Source: Duganella sp. 1411 | GTDB taxonomy: Bacteria; Pseudomonadota; Gammaproteobacteria; Burkholderiales; Burkholderiaceae_D | Assembly (NCBI RefSeq): GCF_017833525.1 | Contig: NZ_JAFICD010000003.1 | Location: 372,001-436,000, forward strand | Direction of reading: 5' to 3' | DNA length: 64,000 bases | Part shown: positions 25,879 through 35,381 of the stretch, piece after piece | How positions within the stretch are numbered: the stretch's first letter is position 1 | How the letters are laid out: each line of letters begins with the position of its first letter | Position numbers and translations under genes: made by a program | Notes under the pieces: model-generated | The model's input: only the letters and a program-made list of their open reading frames with translations | What the model was told of the DNA's origin: nothing | Database searches by the model: none

Positions 25879-26856
25879 TTAGGCGGTATCAAGGTATTGG
25901 CGATTAACGTCACCGAAGCGTTTTCGATAGGCGCCCGGCGTGGTCGCGGCCAGCCGGCGGAAATGATGCCGCAACGATTCCTCCGAGCCGAAGCCGGCCT
26001 TCTCGGCGATCTGCGCCAGCGGCACGTCCGGCACCTCCAGCATTTCCTTGACGATCGCCACCCGCTCGCGGATCAGCCATTCGACCGCGCCCAATCCCGT
26101 TGCCTGCTGGAACTGCCGCTGCAAGGTGCGCGGACTCATCGCGGCGCGTTCGGCCATGCTGGCCACCGTGTGCGGCAGCTCCGGGTGGCTGCGCAGCCAG
26201 TCCATCAGCTTCGACAGCCTGCCCTGCTCGCCTTGCGCCATCGGCCGCGGCAGGAACTGCGCCTGGCCGCCCTCGCGGTGCGGCGCCACCACCAGCCGCT
26301 GCGCCACCAGATTGCCGATACGGGCGCCGTGGTCGCGCCGCACCACGTGCAGCAGCATGTCGAGCCCGGCGGCCGAGCCGGCGGCGGTGATGACCTGGCC
26401 CGTGTCGACATATAGATGGTCCGGCTGCACGTCGATGCGCGGATAGCGCAGCGCCAACTTGTCGGCGTAGCGCCAGTGCGTGGTGGCGCGCTGGCCGTCC
26501 AGCACGCCGGCGGCGGCCAGCACGAAGACGCCGGAACAGATCGAGCACAGGCGCGCGCCCCGGCGGTGCGCCGCGCGGATCAGGTCCAGCAGCGCCGACG
26601 GCGGCGCTTCGTCGGCGTCGCGCCAGCCGGGGATGACGATGGTGTCGGCCAGCGCCAGCAATTCCGGCGCGTACGGCGCCTGCACGGTGATGCCGCCGGC
26701 CGCGCGGATCGGCCCCGGCTCGACGGCGCAGACGGCGAAGTCGTACCAGTCGACGTCCAGCTCCGGACGCTCGAGGGCGAACAGTTCGACCGTGCAGCCG
26801 AACTCGAAGGTGCATAGCCGGTCGTAAGCCAGCGCGACAACGAGATGTTTTTTCAT
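25879..26856 (-). CDS. GlxA-type transcriptional regulator (DJ-1/PfpI + AraC HTH)
   Basis: A 325-residue regulator. The N-terminal half (about residues 1-180) is a DJ-1/PfpI amidotransferase-like sensor with ADTIVIPGWRDADEAPP and ARLCSICSGVFVLAAAG; the cysteine in CSGVF sits at the usual nucleophile-elbow position. The C-terminal AraC domain has two helix-turn-helices (TVASMAERAAMSPRTLQRQF and PLAQIAEKAGFGSEESLRHH). Members control catabolism of amino acids and amines such as glycine betaine. It precedes the DUF1428 gene on the same strand. Confidence 0.88.
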   Translation of the reverse strand: MKKHLVVALAYDRLCTFEFGCTVELFALERPELDVDWYDFAVCAVEPGPIRAAGGITVQAPYAPELLALADTIVIPGWRDADEAPPSALLDLIRAAHRRGARLCSICSGVFVLAAAGVLDGQRATTHWRYADKLALRYPRIDVQPDHLYVDTGQVITAAGSAAGLDMLLHVVRRDHGARIGNLVAQRLVVAPHREGGQAQFLPRPMAQGEQGRLSKLMDWLRSHPELPHTVASMAERAAMSPRTLQRQFQQATGLGAVEWLIRERVAIVKEMLEVPDVPLAQIAEKAGFGSEESLRHHFRRLAATTPGAYRKRFGDVNRQYLDTA

Positions 26857-26959
26857 GGCGCAATCTTAACGCAGAATGGCCGATGCGCCACTGCCGGCGA
26901 TGGCAGCGCACGCCCACAATAGCGTCAATCACCAATGAAACACGAAACCAACACGGAAC

Positions 26960-26992
26960 CACGTAGGGCGGATTAGCGAAGCGTAATCCGCC
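26960..26992. repeat. REP-like palindrome, family 1
   Basis: CACGTAGGGCGGATTAG is followed by the closing arm TAATCCGCC, the same half-unit as at 19762. A decayed second half (around 27021-27043) seems to follow, so this may be an eroded composite element. It lies between the GlxA-type regulator and the rhodanese gene. Confidence 0.85.
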
Positions 26993-27073
26993 ATGCCCGC
27001 GCCCCGTTGGCCCACGCAAAGGCCGATCACGACGTTCCGCCCCATAAAACCGTCATCGAAAAGGAGATCCCAA

Positions 27074-27481
27074 ATGACCGAAAAATCCCTCGTCGCCGCC
27101 ATTCCGGCCGCCGCCAGCCCCGCCGCCCTGGCCCACTTCGAAGCGAGCTTCGCCTACGAAACCGATTGCTGGGACGTGCACGACGCGCTCGCCGGCGGCA
27201 AGCCCGATTTCGTGTTGTTGGATGTGCGCGGCACGGAGAAGTACGCGGCCGGCCACGTGCCCGGCGCGCTGGATCTGGCGCACCGCAAGATCATCGGCTC
27301 CAAGCTGGCCGAATTTCCCGAGGACACGCTGTTTGTCGTCTATTGCGCCGGCCCGCACTGCAACGGCGCGGCCCGCGCCGCCGTGCGGCTGGCGCGCCTG
27401 GGGCGCCCGGTCAAGCTGATGGCCGGCGGCATCACCGGCTGGCTCGACGAGGGATTCACCCTCGCCACCGGGCCGAACTAA
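27074..27481 (+). CDS. Rhodanese-like domain protein
   Basis: A 135-residue single-domain sulfurtransferase-like protein. The rhodanese fold is shown by FVLLDVRGTEKYAAGHVPGA near residue 50 and the active-site loop VVYCAGPHCNGAARAAVRLA; the catalytic cysteine is the first in YCAGPHC. Family members move sulfane sulfur between a donor and cyanide, thiols or proteins. AAGGAGAT six bases before ATG 27074 fixes the start. It converges with the glutathione peroxidase gene with no gap between stops. Confidence 0.85.
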   Translation: MTEKSLVAAIPAAASPAALAHFEASFAYETDCWDVHDALAGGKPDFVLLDVRGTEKYAAGHVPGALDLAHRKIIGSKLAEFPEDTLFVVYCAGPHCNGAARAAVRLARLGRPVKLMAGGITGWLDEGFTLATGPN

Positions 27482-28090
27482 TTACATCGCCAGCGCTTTT
27501 TCCACCGCGCCGACCAGTTGCTTGTCGTCCGGTTTGACTTTGCTGCCGAAGTTATCCACAACCTTGCCGTTGCGGTCGATCAGGTACTTGTGGAAATTCC
27601 AGGCCGGCGCCTTGCCGGTCGCCTTGATCAGGTTGGCGAACAGCGGATTCGGCTCCTTGCCCGACACCACCGACTTGGCGAACATCGGGAACTTGACGCC
27701 GTAGGTGTTGTAGCAGAAATCGGCGATCTCCTTGCTGCTGCCGGGTTCCTGCTGGCCGAAGTCATTGGACGGGAAGCCCAGCACCACCAGCCCCTTGCTG
27801 CCGTACTTGGCGTACATCGCCTCCAGGCCCTCGTACTGGTTGGTGAAACCGCAGTACGACGCGGTATTGACCACCAAAATCACCTTGCCCGCATACTGGC
27901 ACAGGTCCTGCGGCGCCTCGTCCTGCAAACGCTTGAAGGTTTGCTTGAGGATGGCCGGGCAATTGGCCGGCGCCGCCGTCGCCGCCGGCGCGGTTCCCGC
28001 CGCGACGGCGGGGGCTTGCGCGAACGCGGACGCGCCCGCCAACAAGGTCAGCGAGGAAACTAAGCACAACTGGGCAATTGTCTTGGACAT
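27482..28090 (-). CDS. Glutathione peroxidase family protein (exported)
   Basis: A 202-residue thioredoxin-fold peroxidase with a signal peptide (MSKTIAQLCLVSSLTLLAGA). The active-site segment NTASYCGFTNQYEGLEAMY has cysteine in place of selenocysteine; the glutamine and tryptophan partners are in LGFPSNDFGQQEPGS and WNFHKYLID. Bacterial members often use thioredoxin rather than glutathione. The export signal and an Ala/Pro linker place it in the periplasm, where it would remove hydroperoxides. A CPAIL cysteine in the pre-domain is unusual. Confidence 0.87.
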   Translation of the reverse strand: MSKTIAQLCLVSSLTLLAGASAFAQAPAVAAGTAPAATAAPANCPAILKQTFKRLQDEAPQDLCQYAGKVILVVNTASYCGFTNQYEGLEAMYAKYGSKGLVVLGFPSNDFGQQEPGSSKEIADFCYNTYGVKFPMFAKSVVSGKEPNPLFANLIKATGKAPAWNFHKYLIDRNGKVVDNFGSKVKPDDKQLVGAVEKALAM

Positions 28091-28194
28091 GGTGGGGGCC
28101 GAAAAGAGTAAAAAAATCATTCTATGCCAAACCGCCGCAACTTGCCGGAAGGGCATGCGAAATCGCCATCACACGCATGCCCGGCCGCCTCCCG

Positions 28195-29649
28195 TTAAAT
28201 GCCTCCGAGGCAGATGTACTTCACCACCAGGTACTCGTCGATGCCGTGGCGCGAGCCCTCGCGCCCCAGGCCGGATTGCTTGACGCCGCCGAATGGCGCC
28301 ACCTCGTTGGAGATCAAGCCGGTGTTGACGCCGACCATGCCGCTTTCCAGCCCCTCGGCCACGCGCCAGATGCGGCCGATATCGCGCGAGTAGAAATAGC
28401 TGGCCAGGCCGAATTCGGTGTCGTTGGCCAGCGCGATGACTTCCTCGTCGGTCTTGAAGCGGAACAGCGGCGCCAGCGGCCCGAAGGTCTCCTCAGTGGC
28501 GACCATCATGTCGCTGTTGATGTCGGCGATGACGGTCGGCTGGAAGAAGCTGTGGCCCAGCGCGTGGCGCTTGCCGCCGGTGAGCAGACGCCCGCCCTTG
28601 GACAGCGCGTCGGCCACGTGCTGCTCGACTTTTTCGACGGCCTTCTCGTCGATCAGCGGGCCTTGCGTCACGCCTTCCTCGACGCCGTTGCCGACCTTGA
28701 GCTTTTCGACGGCGGCCACCAGTTTCTTGGCGAATTGTTCGTAGACGCCGTCCTGCACGTACAGGCGGTTGGCGCACACGCAGGTCTGGCCGGCGTTGCG
28801 GTACTTGGAGGCGATCGCGCCTTCGACGGCGGCATCGAGGTCGGCGTCGTCGAACACGATGAACGGGGCGTTGCCGCCCAATTCCAGCGACAGTTTTTTG
28901 ATCGTCGGCGCGCTCTGCTCCATCAGCAGCCGGCCGACGGCGGTCGAGCCGGTGAAGGTCAGCTTGCGCACGATGGGGTTGGACGTCATTTCGCCGCCGA
29001 TCTCCTTCGAGGAGCCGGTCAGCACGCTGAACACGCCGGGCGGCACGCCCGCGCGCCCGGCCAGCTCGGCCAGCGCCAGCGCGCAGTACGGCGTCGACTC
29101 GGCCGGCTTGAGCACCATCGGGCAGCCCGCCGCCAGCGCCGGGCCGGCCTTGCGGGTGATCATCGCGATCGGGAAGTTCCACGGCGTGATGGCGGCGCAC
29201 ACGCCGATCGGCTCCTTGGTCACCAGCAGGCGGCGGTCGGGCCACGGCGAGGCGAGCGTCTCGCCGGCCACGCGCTTGGCCTCCTCGCCGAACCATTCGA
29301 TGAACGAGGCGCCGTAGGCCACCTCGCCGCGCGACTCGGCCAGCGGCTTGCCCTGCTCGGCCGTCATCAGCAGCGCCAGGTCGTCGGTGTTTTCCAGGAT
29401 CAGGTCATTCCACTTGCGCAGGATGGCGGCGCGCTCCTTGGCGGTCTTCTTGCGCCAGGCCGGCCAGGCGGCGTTGGCGGCGTCGATGGCGCGTTTGGTT
29501 TCGGCCGCGCCCATCCGCGGCACGGTGCCGATTTGCTCGCCGGTGGCGGGATTGGTGACGGGATGGGTCTCGCCGTTGTCGGCGTCGCTCCAGGCGCCGT
29601 TGATGTAGGCTTGCTGGCGCAGCAGTGTGGGGTCTTTCAGTTGCAGCAT
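28195..29649 (-). CDS. gabD: Succinate-semialdehyde dehydrogenase (NADP)
   Basis: A 484-residue aldehyde dehydrogenase that oxidises succinate semialdehyde to succinate in 4-aminobutyrate breakdown. The cofactor region reads PWNFPIAMITRKAGPALAAG and TFTGSTAVGRLL; the general-base glutamate is in LSLELGGNAPF; the catalytic cysteine is in YRNAGQTCVCANR. The CVCAN sequence and the motif SRHGIDEYLVVKYICLG at the end are typical of GabD. GGAGG just upstream of ATG 29649 confirms the start. No gabT or permease is adjacent, so GabD here could also serve other semialdehydes. Confidence 0.9.
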   Translation of the reverse strand: MLQLKDPTLLRQQAYINGAWSDADNGETHPVTNPATGEQIGTVPRMGAAETKRAIDAANAAWPAWRKKTAKERAAILRKWNDLILENTDDLALLMTAEQGKPLAESRGEVAYGASFIEWFGEEAKRVAGETLASPWPDRRLLVTKEPIGVCAAITPWNFPIAMITRKAGPALAAGCPMVLKPAESTPYCALALAELAGRAGVPPGVFSVLTGSSKEIGGEMTSNPIVRKLTFTGSTAVGRLLMEQSAPTIKKLSLELGGNAPFIVFDDADLDAAVEGAIASKYRNAGQTCVCANRLYVQDGVYEQFAKKLVAAVEKLKVGNGVEEGVTQGPLIDEKAVEKVEQHVADALSKGGRLLTGGKRHALGHSFFQPTVIADINSDMMVATEETFGPLAPLFRFKTDEEVIALANDTEFGLASYFYSRDIGRIWRVAEGLESGMVGVNTGLISNEVAPFGGVKQSGLGREGSRHGIDEYLVVKYICLGGI

Positions 29650-29748
29650 CGGTAGTCCTCCTCATGCAAAGAATGACTATGCCACAGACCGCGCGGACGT
29701 GTTTTTACGTTGACGGGATGCCGGATTTTAACCCGCACCGCGGTCGAA

Positions 29749-29776
29749 GGGGTCGTACCCCGCTGGGTACGACCCC
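29749..29776. repeat. Palindrome, family 2 (GGGGTCGTACCC type)
   Basis: Twelve-base arms GGGGTCGTACCC and GGGTACGACCCC enclose CGCT. It lies 25 bases beyond the PPK2 stop and resembles the copies at 51642 and 57143. Confidence 0.85.
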
Positions 29777-29801
29777 GGTGGCCGGGGTGAGGGTTTGCCT
29801 C

Positions 29802-30644
<843 letters not shown>

Positions 30645-30679
30645 GGCGTCGATTCGGTTTATATGGTTTAGCTAGAATA

Positions 30680-32302
30680 TCATTTCGCCGCCAGTTCGGC
30701 TGCGCGGTAGCCCCACCATGCCGCCTCCTCGAACACCGAGAAGCCCGACAGGTCGGCGTGCGCGAACAAAATCGGGCCGTCGGCCTCGCGCAAGGCCTTC
30801 ATGCCGGCGTTGGCGCGGAAGTTGGGCAATGGCGCCGCCATCGCGTGGCCGCGCAAGGTGATGTCGACCCGCTCGACGCAGGACGCGAACTGCGATCCGT
30901 ACGCCGTTTTGAGGTCTGCGCTGGCCAGCGCCAGCAGTTCCTCCGGCTTGGCGTCCATCATCCAGTGGCGGGCGCTGGCCGGCTTGCGGTCCGATAGCGC
31001 GACGTAGGCGCTGAAGACGGTCTTTTCCGGCGGCCGCACGCGGATATCCTGATGGGTGGAGACGACAAAGCCCAATCCCGGCTCGCTGTAGACGACGTTA
31101 TCCCACGACAGCGGCGGCGAGTGCGGTCCCTCCTGCAGCTCGCGCGGAAAACGCTTGAGCAGGAAGTTGGCGACCATCCACGGCGCATATTCGGGGATAT
31201 GCCTGGCCGGATCGAAACCGTAGGCGGCGATGTTATCCACAACCCGCGCGGCGACATACACCGGCATCGCGCAGATAGCCTTGCGCGCCCGCACCAGATA
31301 GGTCGACGGCTTGCCGCCTTCGAGCTTGAAGCACAAGGCCTCGACGCCATCCGCCGTCTTCTTCAGCGACACCACGGTGCCGGCCATGCGCTTGACGCCC
31401 GAGGCGCGCTCGATGCCCGTGGCCAGCGGTTGCAGGCCGCCCGGCCATGTCAGCCAGGCGCCGTTGCCGGCGTTGGCGGCCTGTCCCCAGCGGCTGCAGT
31501 AGTAATGCAGGCCGGCCCAAGCCGAAACCTTATCGTAGCGCGTGCCGTAGTCGTCGCGACAGCAGTAGTTCAGATACCAGTGCAGGGTCGGCGAGCGGTA
31601 GCCGCTTTGCTCCAGCCATTGCTTGAGCGTGATGCGGTCCAGCGCCTGCCACTGCGGGTCCTCCGACGACATCACCGTCGGGAAGACGAACACGCGCCGG
31701 CCGTCGGCGCCGTGCGTCCGCCGCAAGCGCTCCACTTCGGCGAAGAAGCGCGTGTGCTCGTCGATCTCCCATTGCGGCACGCCCTCGGTCGGCATGAAGC
31801 CCTCCTGCCACTGGCCCTTGTACAGCAGCCGTTCCTCCGGCGCGTGCAGGATGAAGCGCTCGTCGTAATAGGGCTTCTCGCCCATCGGGTCTTTTTGGAT
31901 GATGCCCAGATCGGCCAGGATCTCGCGCACGTGCACCGACTCCGGCGACGGCAGCGGCAGGTAGTGGGCGCCGGTCGGATATTCCAGGTCGCCGAACGCG
32001 CCGCCGGCGGCGTTGCCGTGCGGTTGCGGGCCGTCGATCATCAGCATGTCGGCCTTGCCGAGCTTTTTGAGCTTCCACGCGGCGGTCAGCCCGGCGATGC
32101 CGGAACCGAGGATGGCGACATCGGTGTGGACAACTTGCGACGGCGGTGGCAACGCGCGGCGGTCGCGCAGAAAGTGGCCTTCGTCGCGGCCCGGGTAATG
32201 CACCGCCGGCGTGATCTCCTGCCAGCGCTGGAAGCCGGCCACGCTACCCGCCGCCGCCAGGCCGGTGGCGCCGGCCCACACGAGAAAGGATCGGCGCAGC
32301 AT
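30680..32302 (-). CDS. FAD-dependent amine-oxidase-like oxidoreductase with Tat-type signal
   Basis: A 540-residue flavoprotein. The N-terminus MLRRSFLVWAGATGLAAAG has a twin-arginine-like RRxFL motif followed by a hydrophobic stretch, so export or membrane anchoring in folded form is likely. The FAD motif VAILGSGIAGLTAAWKL is near residue 60, and the C-terminal ILFAHADLSGFSVFEEAAWW matches flavin amine-oxidase relatives. The start ATG shares one base with the stop of the spermidine-synthase-like gene (TGATG), giving strong coupling. Together with SpeD and the aminopropyltransferase it suggests production and oxidation of a polyamine; the substrate is an inference. Confidence 0.78.
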   Translation of the reverse strand: MLRRSFLVWAGATGLAAAGSVAGFQRWQEITPAVHYPGRDEGHFLRDRRALPPPSQVVHTDVAILGSGIAGLTAAWKLKKLGKADMLMIDGPQPHGNAAGGAFGDLEYPTGAHYLPLPSPESVHVREILADLGIIQKDPMGEKPYYDERFILHAPEERLLYKGQWQEGFMPTEGVPQWEIDEHTRFFAEVERLRRTHGADGRRVFVFPTVMSSEDPQWQALDRITLKQWLEQSGYRSPTLHWYLNYCCRDDYGTRYDKVSAWAGLHYYCSRWGQAANAGNGAWLTWPGGLQPLATGIERASGVKRMAGTVVSLKKTADGVEALCFKLEGGKPSTYLVRARKAICAMPVYVAARVVDNIAAYGFDPARHIPEYAPWMVANFLLKRFPRELQEGPHSPPLSWDNVVYSEPGLGFVVSTHQDIRVRPPEKTVFSAYVALSDRKPASARHWMMDAKPEELLALASADLKTAYGSQFASCVERVDITLRGHAMAAPLPNFRANAGMKALREADGPILFAHADLSGFSVFEEAAWWGYRAAELAAK

Positions 32303-33813
32303 CAGCGTATCACCCGGCGCCAGTCCTGCTCGAATTCGTGCACCAGCGACTGCGTGTTGAGCCGGTTCGGCGCCATCGGCAGCGGCTTCATATCCGGCGG
32401 GAAGATGAACATCTCGCGCGTGGTGTCGGCGTTCAGGTAGCGCATCGGCAAACGGTACTCGGCGGGCGGCTGGTACTGCGCCTGGGGCGTGGCGAGAATG
32501 AAGCCCCATTCGCCGAACGACGGCACGTAAGCGTGGTACGGATAGGTCTTCATGCCGACTTCGCGCAAGGTGGCGTCGATGGTCCAGTAAGCGTGCGGCG
32601 CGAAGAACGGCGACGTCGATTGCACCGTCATCAAACCGTTGGCCGCCAGGTGTTTGCGCACCATGCCGTAGAACGGCACCGAATACAGCTTGCCCAGCGC
32701 GAAACTGGATGGATCGGGGAAGTCGACGATGATGGCGTCGAACATGTCGTCGTTATCGCGCAGCCACAGGGCCGCGTCGGCATTGACGACTTTCACCCGC
32801 TTGTCGGTCAGCGAGCCGCCATTGAGCTTGACCAGCTCTTCGCGCCTGGCGAAGGCGCCCGTCATCGCCGGGTCCAGATCAACCAGGGTGACATGCTCGA
32901 TGTTCGGATAGCGCAGTATCTCGCGCAGCGCCAGGCCGTCGCCGCCGCCCAGCACCAGCACCCGCTTCGCCCACGGCAATGGCTGCAGCACCGGATGCAC
33001 CAGCGCCTCGTGGTAGCGGTACTCGTCGCGCGACGAGAACTGCAGGTTGCCGTTGATGTACAGGCGCAGATCGTCCTTCCAGCGCGTGACGACCAGCCGC
33101 TGGTAGGGCGTGGTCGTGGCGAAGACGATTTCGTCGCCGAACAGGCCATGCTCGCCCCAGTAGGTGAGCTTGTCGGCGGAGGCGAAGCCGCACACCAGCA
33201 CGAACATCACGGCCGAGGCGCGCAGCATGCGGCCGGTGACGTTCTTGAGCTCTGTGCGGAAGGTCCGAATTGTCCACAGGGCGACGCCGACGTTGAGCAT
33301 CCCGAACAGAAAACCGGTGCGCACCAGGCCCAGGGTCGGCGCCAGCACCAGCGGGAACAGCAGCGACACCGCCAGCGCGCCCAGGTAATCGAAGGTCAGC
33401 ACCTTGCTGACGATTTCGCTGAAACCCGTCTGGCGCGCGTTCAGCGCGCGCATCACCAGCGGCACCTCCATGCCGACAAAGGCGCCGATCAAAAACACCA
33501 TCACGTACAGCATCGTGCGGAACGGCGCCGCCATCCACGAAAAAGTCAGGAACAGGATCGCGGCCGAAATGCCGCCGACCAGGCCGACCGCCAGTTCGAT
33601 GTCGACAAAGCGCGCCAGCACATCCTCGTCGAGCACATATTTGGAGAGGTGGGCGCCGACGCCCATGGCGAACAGGTAGCAGCCGATCACGGTGGAGAAC
33701 TGCAGGATCGAATCGCCCAGCAGATAGCTGGACAGGGCGCCGGCGATTAATTCGTAAGCAAGGCCACATGAAGCGACCACAAACACGGACAATATAAGAA
33801 TCTTTTTGTTCAT
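32302..33813 (-). CDS. Membrane-fused spermidine-synthase-like aminopropyltransferase
   Basis: A 503-residue protein. The first 220 residues hold about seven transmembrane helices (for example ILILSVFVVASCGLAYELIA and MLYVMVFLIGAFVGMEVPLV), followed by a soluble spermidine-synthase fold. In it, VLVLGGGDGLALREILRYP is the decarboxylated-AdoMet loop and DAIIVDFPDPSSFALGKLYS holds the catalytic aspartate region. Aminopropyltransferases add aminopropyl groups to amines; fusion to a membrane domain implies an amphipathic or membrane-bound acceptor. ATG at 33813 was chosen over a GTG 15 bases upstream. It is divergent from the DUF350-SPFH-DUF4178-SpeD operon with 79 bases between. Confidence 0.85.
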   Translation of the reverse strand: MNKKILILSVFVVASCGLAYELIAGALSSYLLGDSILQFSTVIGCYLFAMGVGAHLSKYVLDEDVLARFVDIELAVGLVGGISAAILFLTFSWMAAPFRTMLYVMVFLIGAFVGMEVPLVMRALNARQTGFSEIVSKVLTFDYLGALAVSLLFPLVLAPTLGLVRTGFLFGMLNVGVALWTIRTFRTELKNVTGRMLRASAVMFVLVCGFASADKLTYWGEHGLFGDEIVFATTTPYQRLVVTRWKDDLRLYINGNLQFSSRDEYRYHEALVHPVLQPLPWAKRVLVLGGGDGLALREILRYPNIEHVTLVDLDPAMTGAFARREELVKLNGGSLTDKRVKVVNADAALWLRDNDDMFDAIIVDFPDPSSFALGKLYSVPFYGMVRKHLAANGLMTVQSTSPFFAPHAYWTIDATLREVGMKTYPYHAYVPSFGEWGFILATPQAQYQPPAEYRLPMRYLNADTTREMFIFPPDMKPLPMAPNRLNTQSLVHEFEQDWRRVIR

Positions 33814-33892
33814 TTGGCTCTTTTGCACTAATATGCTTCAGCGTTAGTATCTTAACCACAGGTTCAACACTTTACCCCACTGAGAGCGCGCC

Positions 33893-34279
33893 GTGCCCGC
33901 CATCCTAAACTATCTGATTCACCTTTTATTGGCCGCCTTGCTGCTGGCGGCGTTTTTTGTCGTCTACACGCGCGTGACGCCGGCCAACGAGGTGCTGCTG
34001 ATCCGCCAGGGCAACCAGGCGGCCGCGCTATCGCTCGGCGGTGCGCTGATCGGTTTTTCAATCACCGTCGGTTCGGCGCTGATGCATACTGCGAACTACC
34101 AGGAGTTCTTCGCCTGGGCCTTCGGCGCGATGCTGGTGCAGGTGCTGGCGTATGCCATCACCACGCGGGTGCTGAACATGTCGAAGGACCAGATCGAGGG
34201 GAACAACGGCGCGTTCGGCGGCCTGCTGGGCGCGATCTCCATTTCCATCGGCGTTATCAACGGCGCCTGCATTTCCTAA
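33893..34279 (+). CDS. DUF350 membrane protein (YjfL-like)
   Basis: A 128-residue inner-membrane protein with four predicted helices in two similar halves, the DUF350/YjfL pattern. The first helix is LNYLIHLLLAALLLAAFFVV, and the middle has the signature ALSLGGALIGFSITVGSAL. Family members occur next to SPFH and polyamine genes in several phyla and have no established activity, although a channel or sensor role has been suggested. GTG at 33893 is the start, with a weak GAGAG upstream. First gene of the rightward operon. Confidence 0.8.
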   Translation: MPAILNYLIHLLLAALLLAAFFVVYTRVTPANEVLLIRQGNQAAALSLGGALIGFSITVGSALMHTANYQEFFAWAFGAMLVQVLAYAITTRVLNMSKDQIEGNNGAFGGLLGAISISIGVINGACIS

Positions 34280-34316
34280 TTCAAGTGTAGTTTTACCCAA
34301 CAGAGCGAGGACCATC

Positions 34317-35372
34317 ATGGGCATCGGCAGCTTTATCAAGAAGCAGTTTATCGACGTACTGCAGTGGAACGAGGAAGTCGACGGCGTACTGGCCTGGCGC
34401 TATCCGATGCAGGATTTCGAGATCCAGAACGGCGGCGTGCTGGTGGTGCGCGAGTCGCAGATGGCGGTGTTCGTCAACGAGGGCCAGGTCGCCGACGTCT
34501 TCGGCCCCGGCACCCACAAGCTGACCACGCAGACCCTGCCCGTGCTGACCAACCTGAAAAACTGGGACAAGCTGTTCGATTCGCCGTTCAAGTCGGACGT
34601 CTATTTTTTCAGCACCCGGGTGCAGACCGGCCGCAAATGGGGCACGCAGCAACCGATCACGATCCGCGACAAGGACTTCGACATGGTGCGCGTGCGCGCC
34701 TTCGGCATGTATTCGTACCGGGTGGCCGATCCGCGCCTGTTCTTCAAGGAGATCAGCGGCACGCGCGAAGCCTACACCCGCGACGAGGTCGAGGACCAGC
34801 TGCGCGGCATCCTGATGGCGACCATGGCCAGTTCGCTGGGCGGCGCGCAGGTGCCCTTCCTCGACATGGCGGCCAACCAGGCGCTGATGGCGCAGCAGGT
34901 CAAGGGCGATCTGACGACCGCGTTCGGCCGCTACGGCATCGGCCTCGATGAATTCAACGTCGCCAGCGTCAGCCTGCCGGAGGAGCTGCAGGCCGCGCTC
35001 GACGAGCGCATCTCCGCCGGCATGAAGGGCGGCATGAGCGCCGACAAAATGGCCGGCTTCACCCGCTACCAGGTGGCCAGCGCGATTCCGATGGCGGCGT
35101 CGAACGAAGGCGGCCTGGCCGGCATCGGCGCCGGCCTGGGCGCCGGCATGACGGTCGGCCAGGTGATGGGACAGGCCTTGGGCCAGACCATGGGCGGCGC
35201 GCCAGCGGCCGCGCCGGCGGCACCGGCCGCGCCGGCGGCACCGGCCGCGCCGGCCGAGGATTCCATCGAAGCGCGTTTGGAAAAGCTCAAAGGACTGCTC
35301 GACAAGGGCCTGATCTCGGCCGCCGACTACGACAGCACCAAGGCCGAACTGCTGAAAAAACTGATCGGCTGA
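34317..35372 (+). CDS. SPFH-domain protein with C-terminal SHOCT domain
   Basis: A 351-residue protein. Residues 1-210 form an SPFH/band-7-like domain of the virion-core-protein type (VLAWRYPMQDFEIQNGGVLV, VRESQMAVFVNEGQVADVFG). A glycine-rich stretch (GAGLGAGMTVGQVMGQALG) leads to an Ala-Pro repeat linker of about 20 residues. The last 35 residues form a SHOCT oligomerisation motif (EARLEKLKGLLDKGLISAAD). SPFH proteins make membrane-surface scaffolds. It has no transmembrane helix of its own, so it may dock onto the DUF350 or DUF4178 neighbour. The next gene starts nine bases later. Confidence 0.85.
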   Translation: MGIGSFIKKQFIDVLQWNEEVDGVLAWRYPMQDFEIQNGGVLVVRESQMAVFVNEGQVADVFGPGTHKLTTQTLPVLTNLKNWDKLFDSPFKSDVYFFSTRVQTGRKWGTQQPITIRDKDFDMVRVRAFGMYSYRVADPRLFFKEISGTREAYTRDEVEDQLRGILMATMASSLGGAQVPFLDMAANQALMAQQVKGDLTTAFGRYGIGLDEFNVASVSLPEELQAALDERISAGMKGGMSADKMAGFTRYQVASAIPMAASNEGGLAGIGAGLGAGMTVGQVMGQALGQTMGGAPAAAPAAPAAPAAPAAPAEDSIEARLEKLKGLLDKGLISAADYDSTKAELLKKLIG

Positions 35373-35381
35373 TAAGGACAC

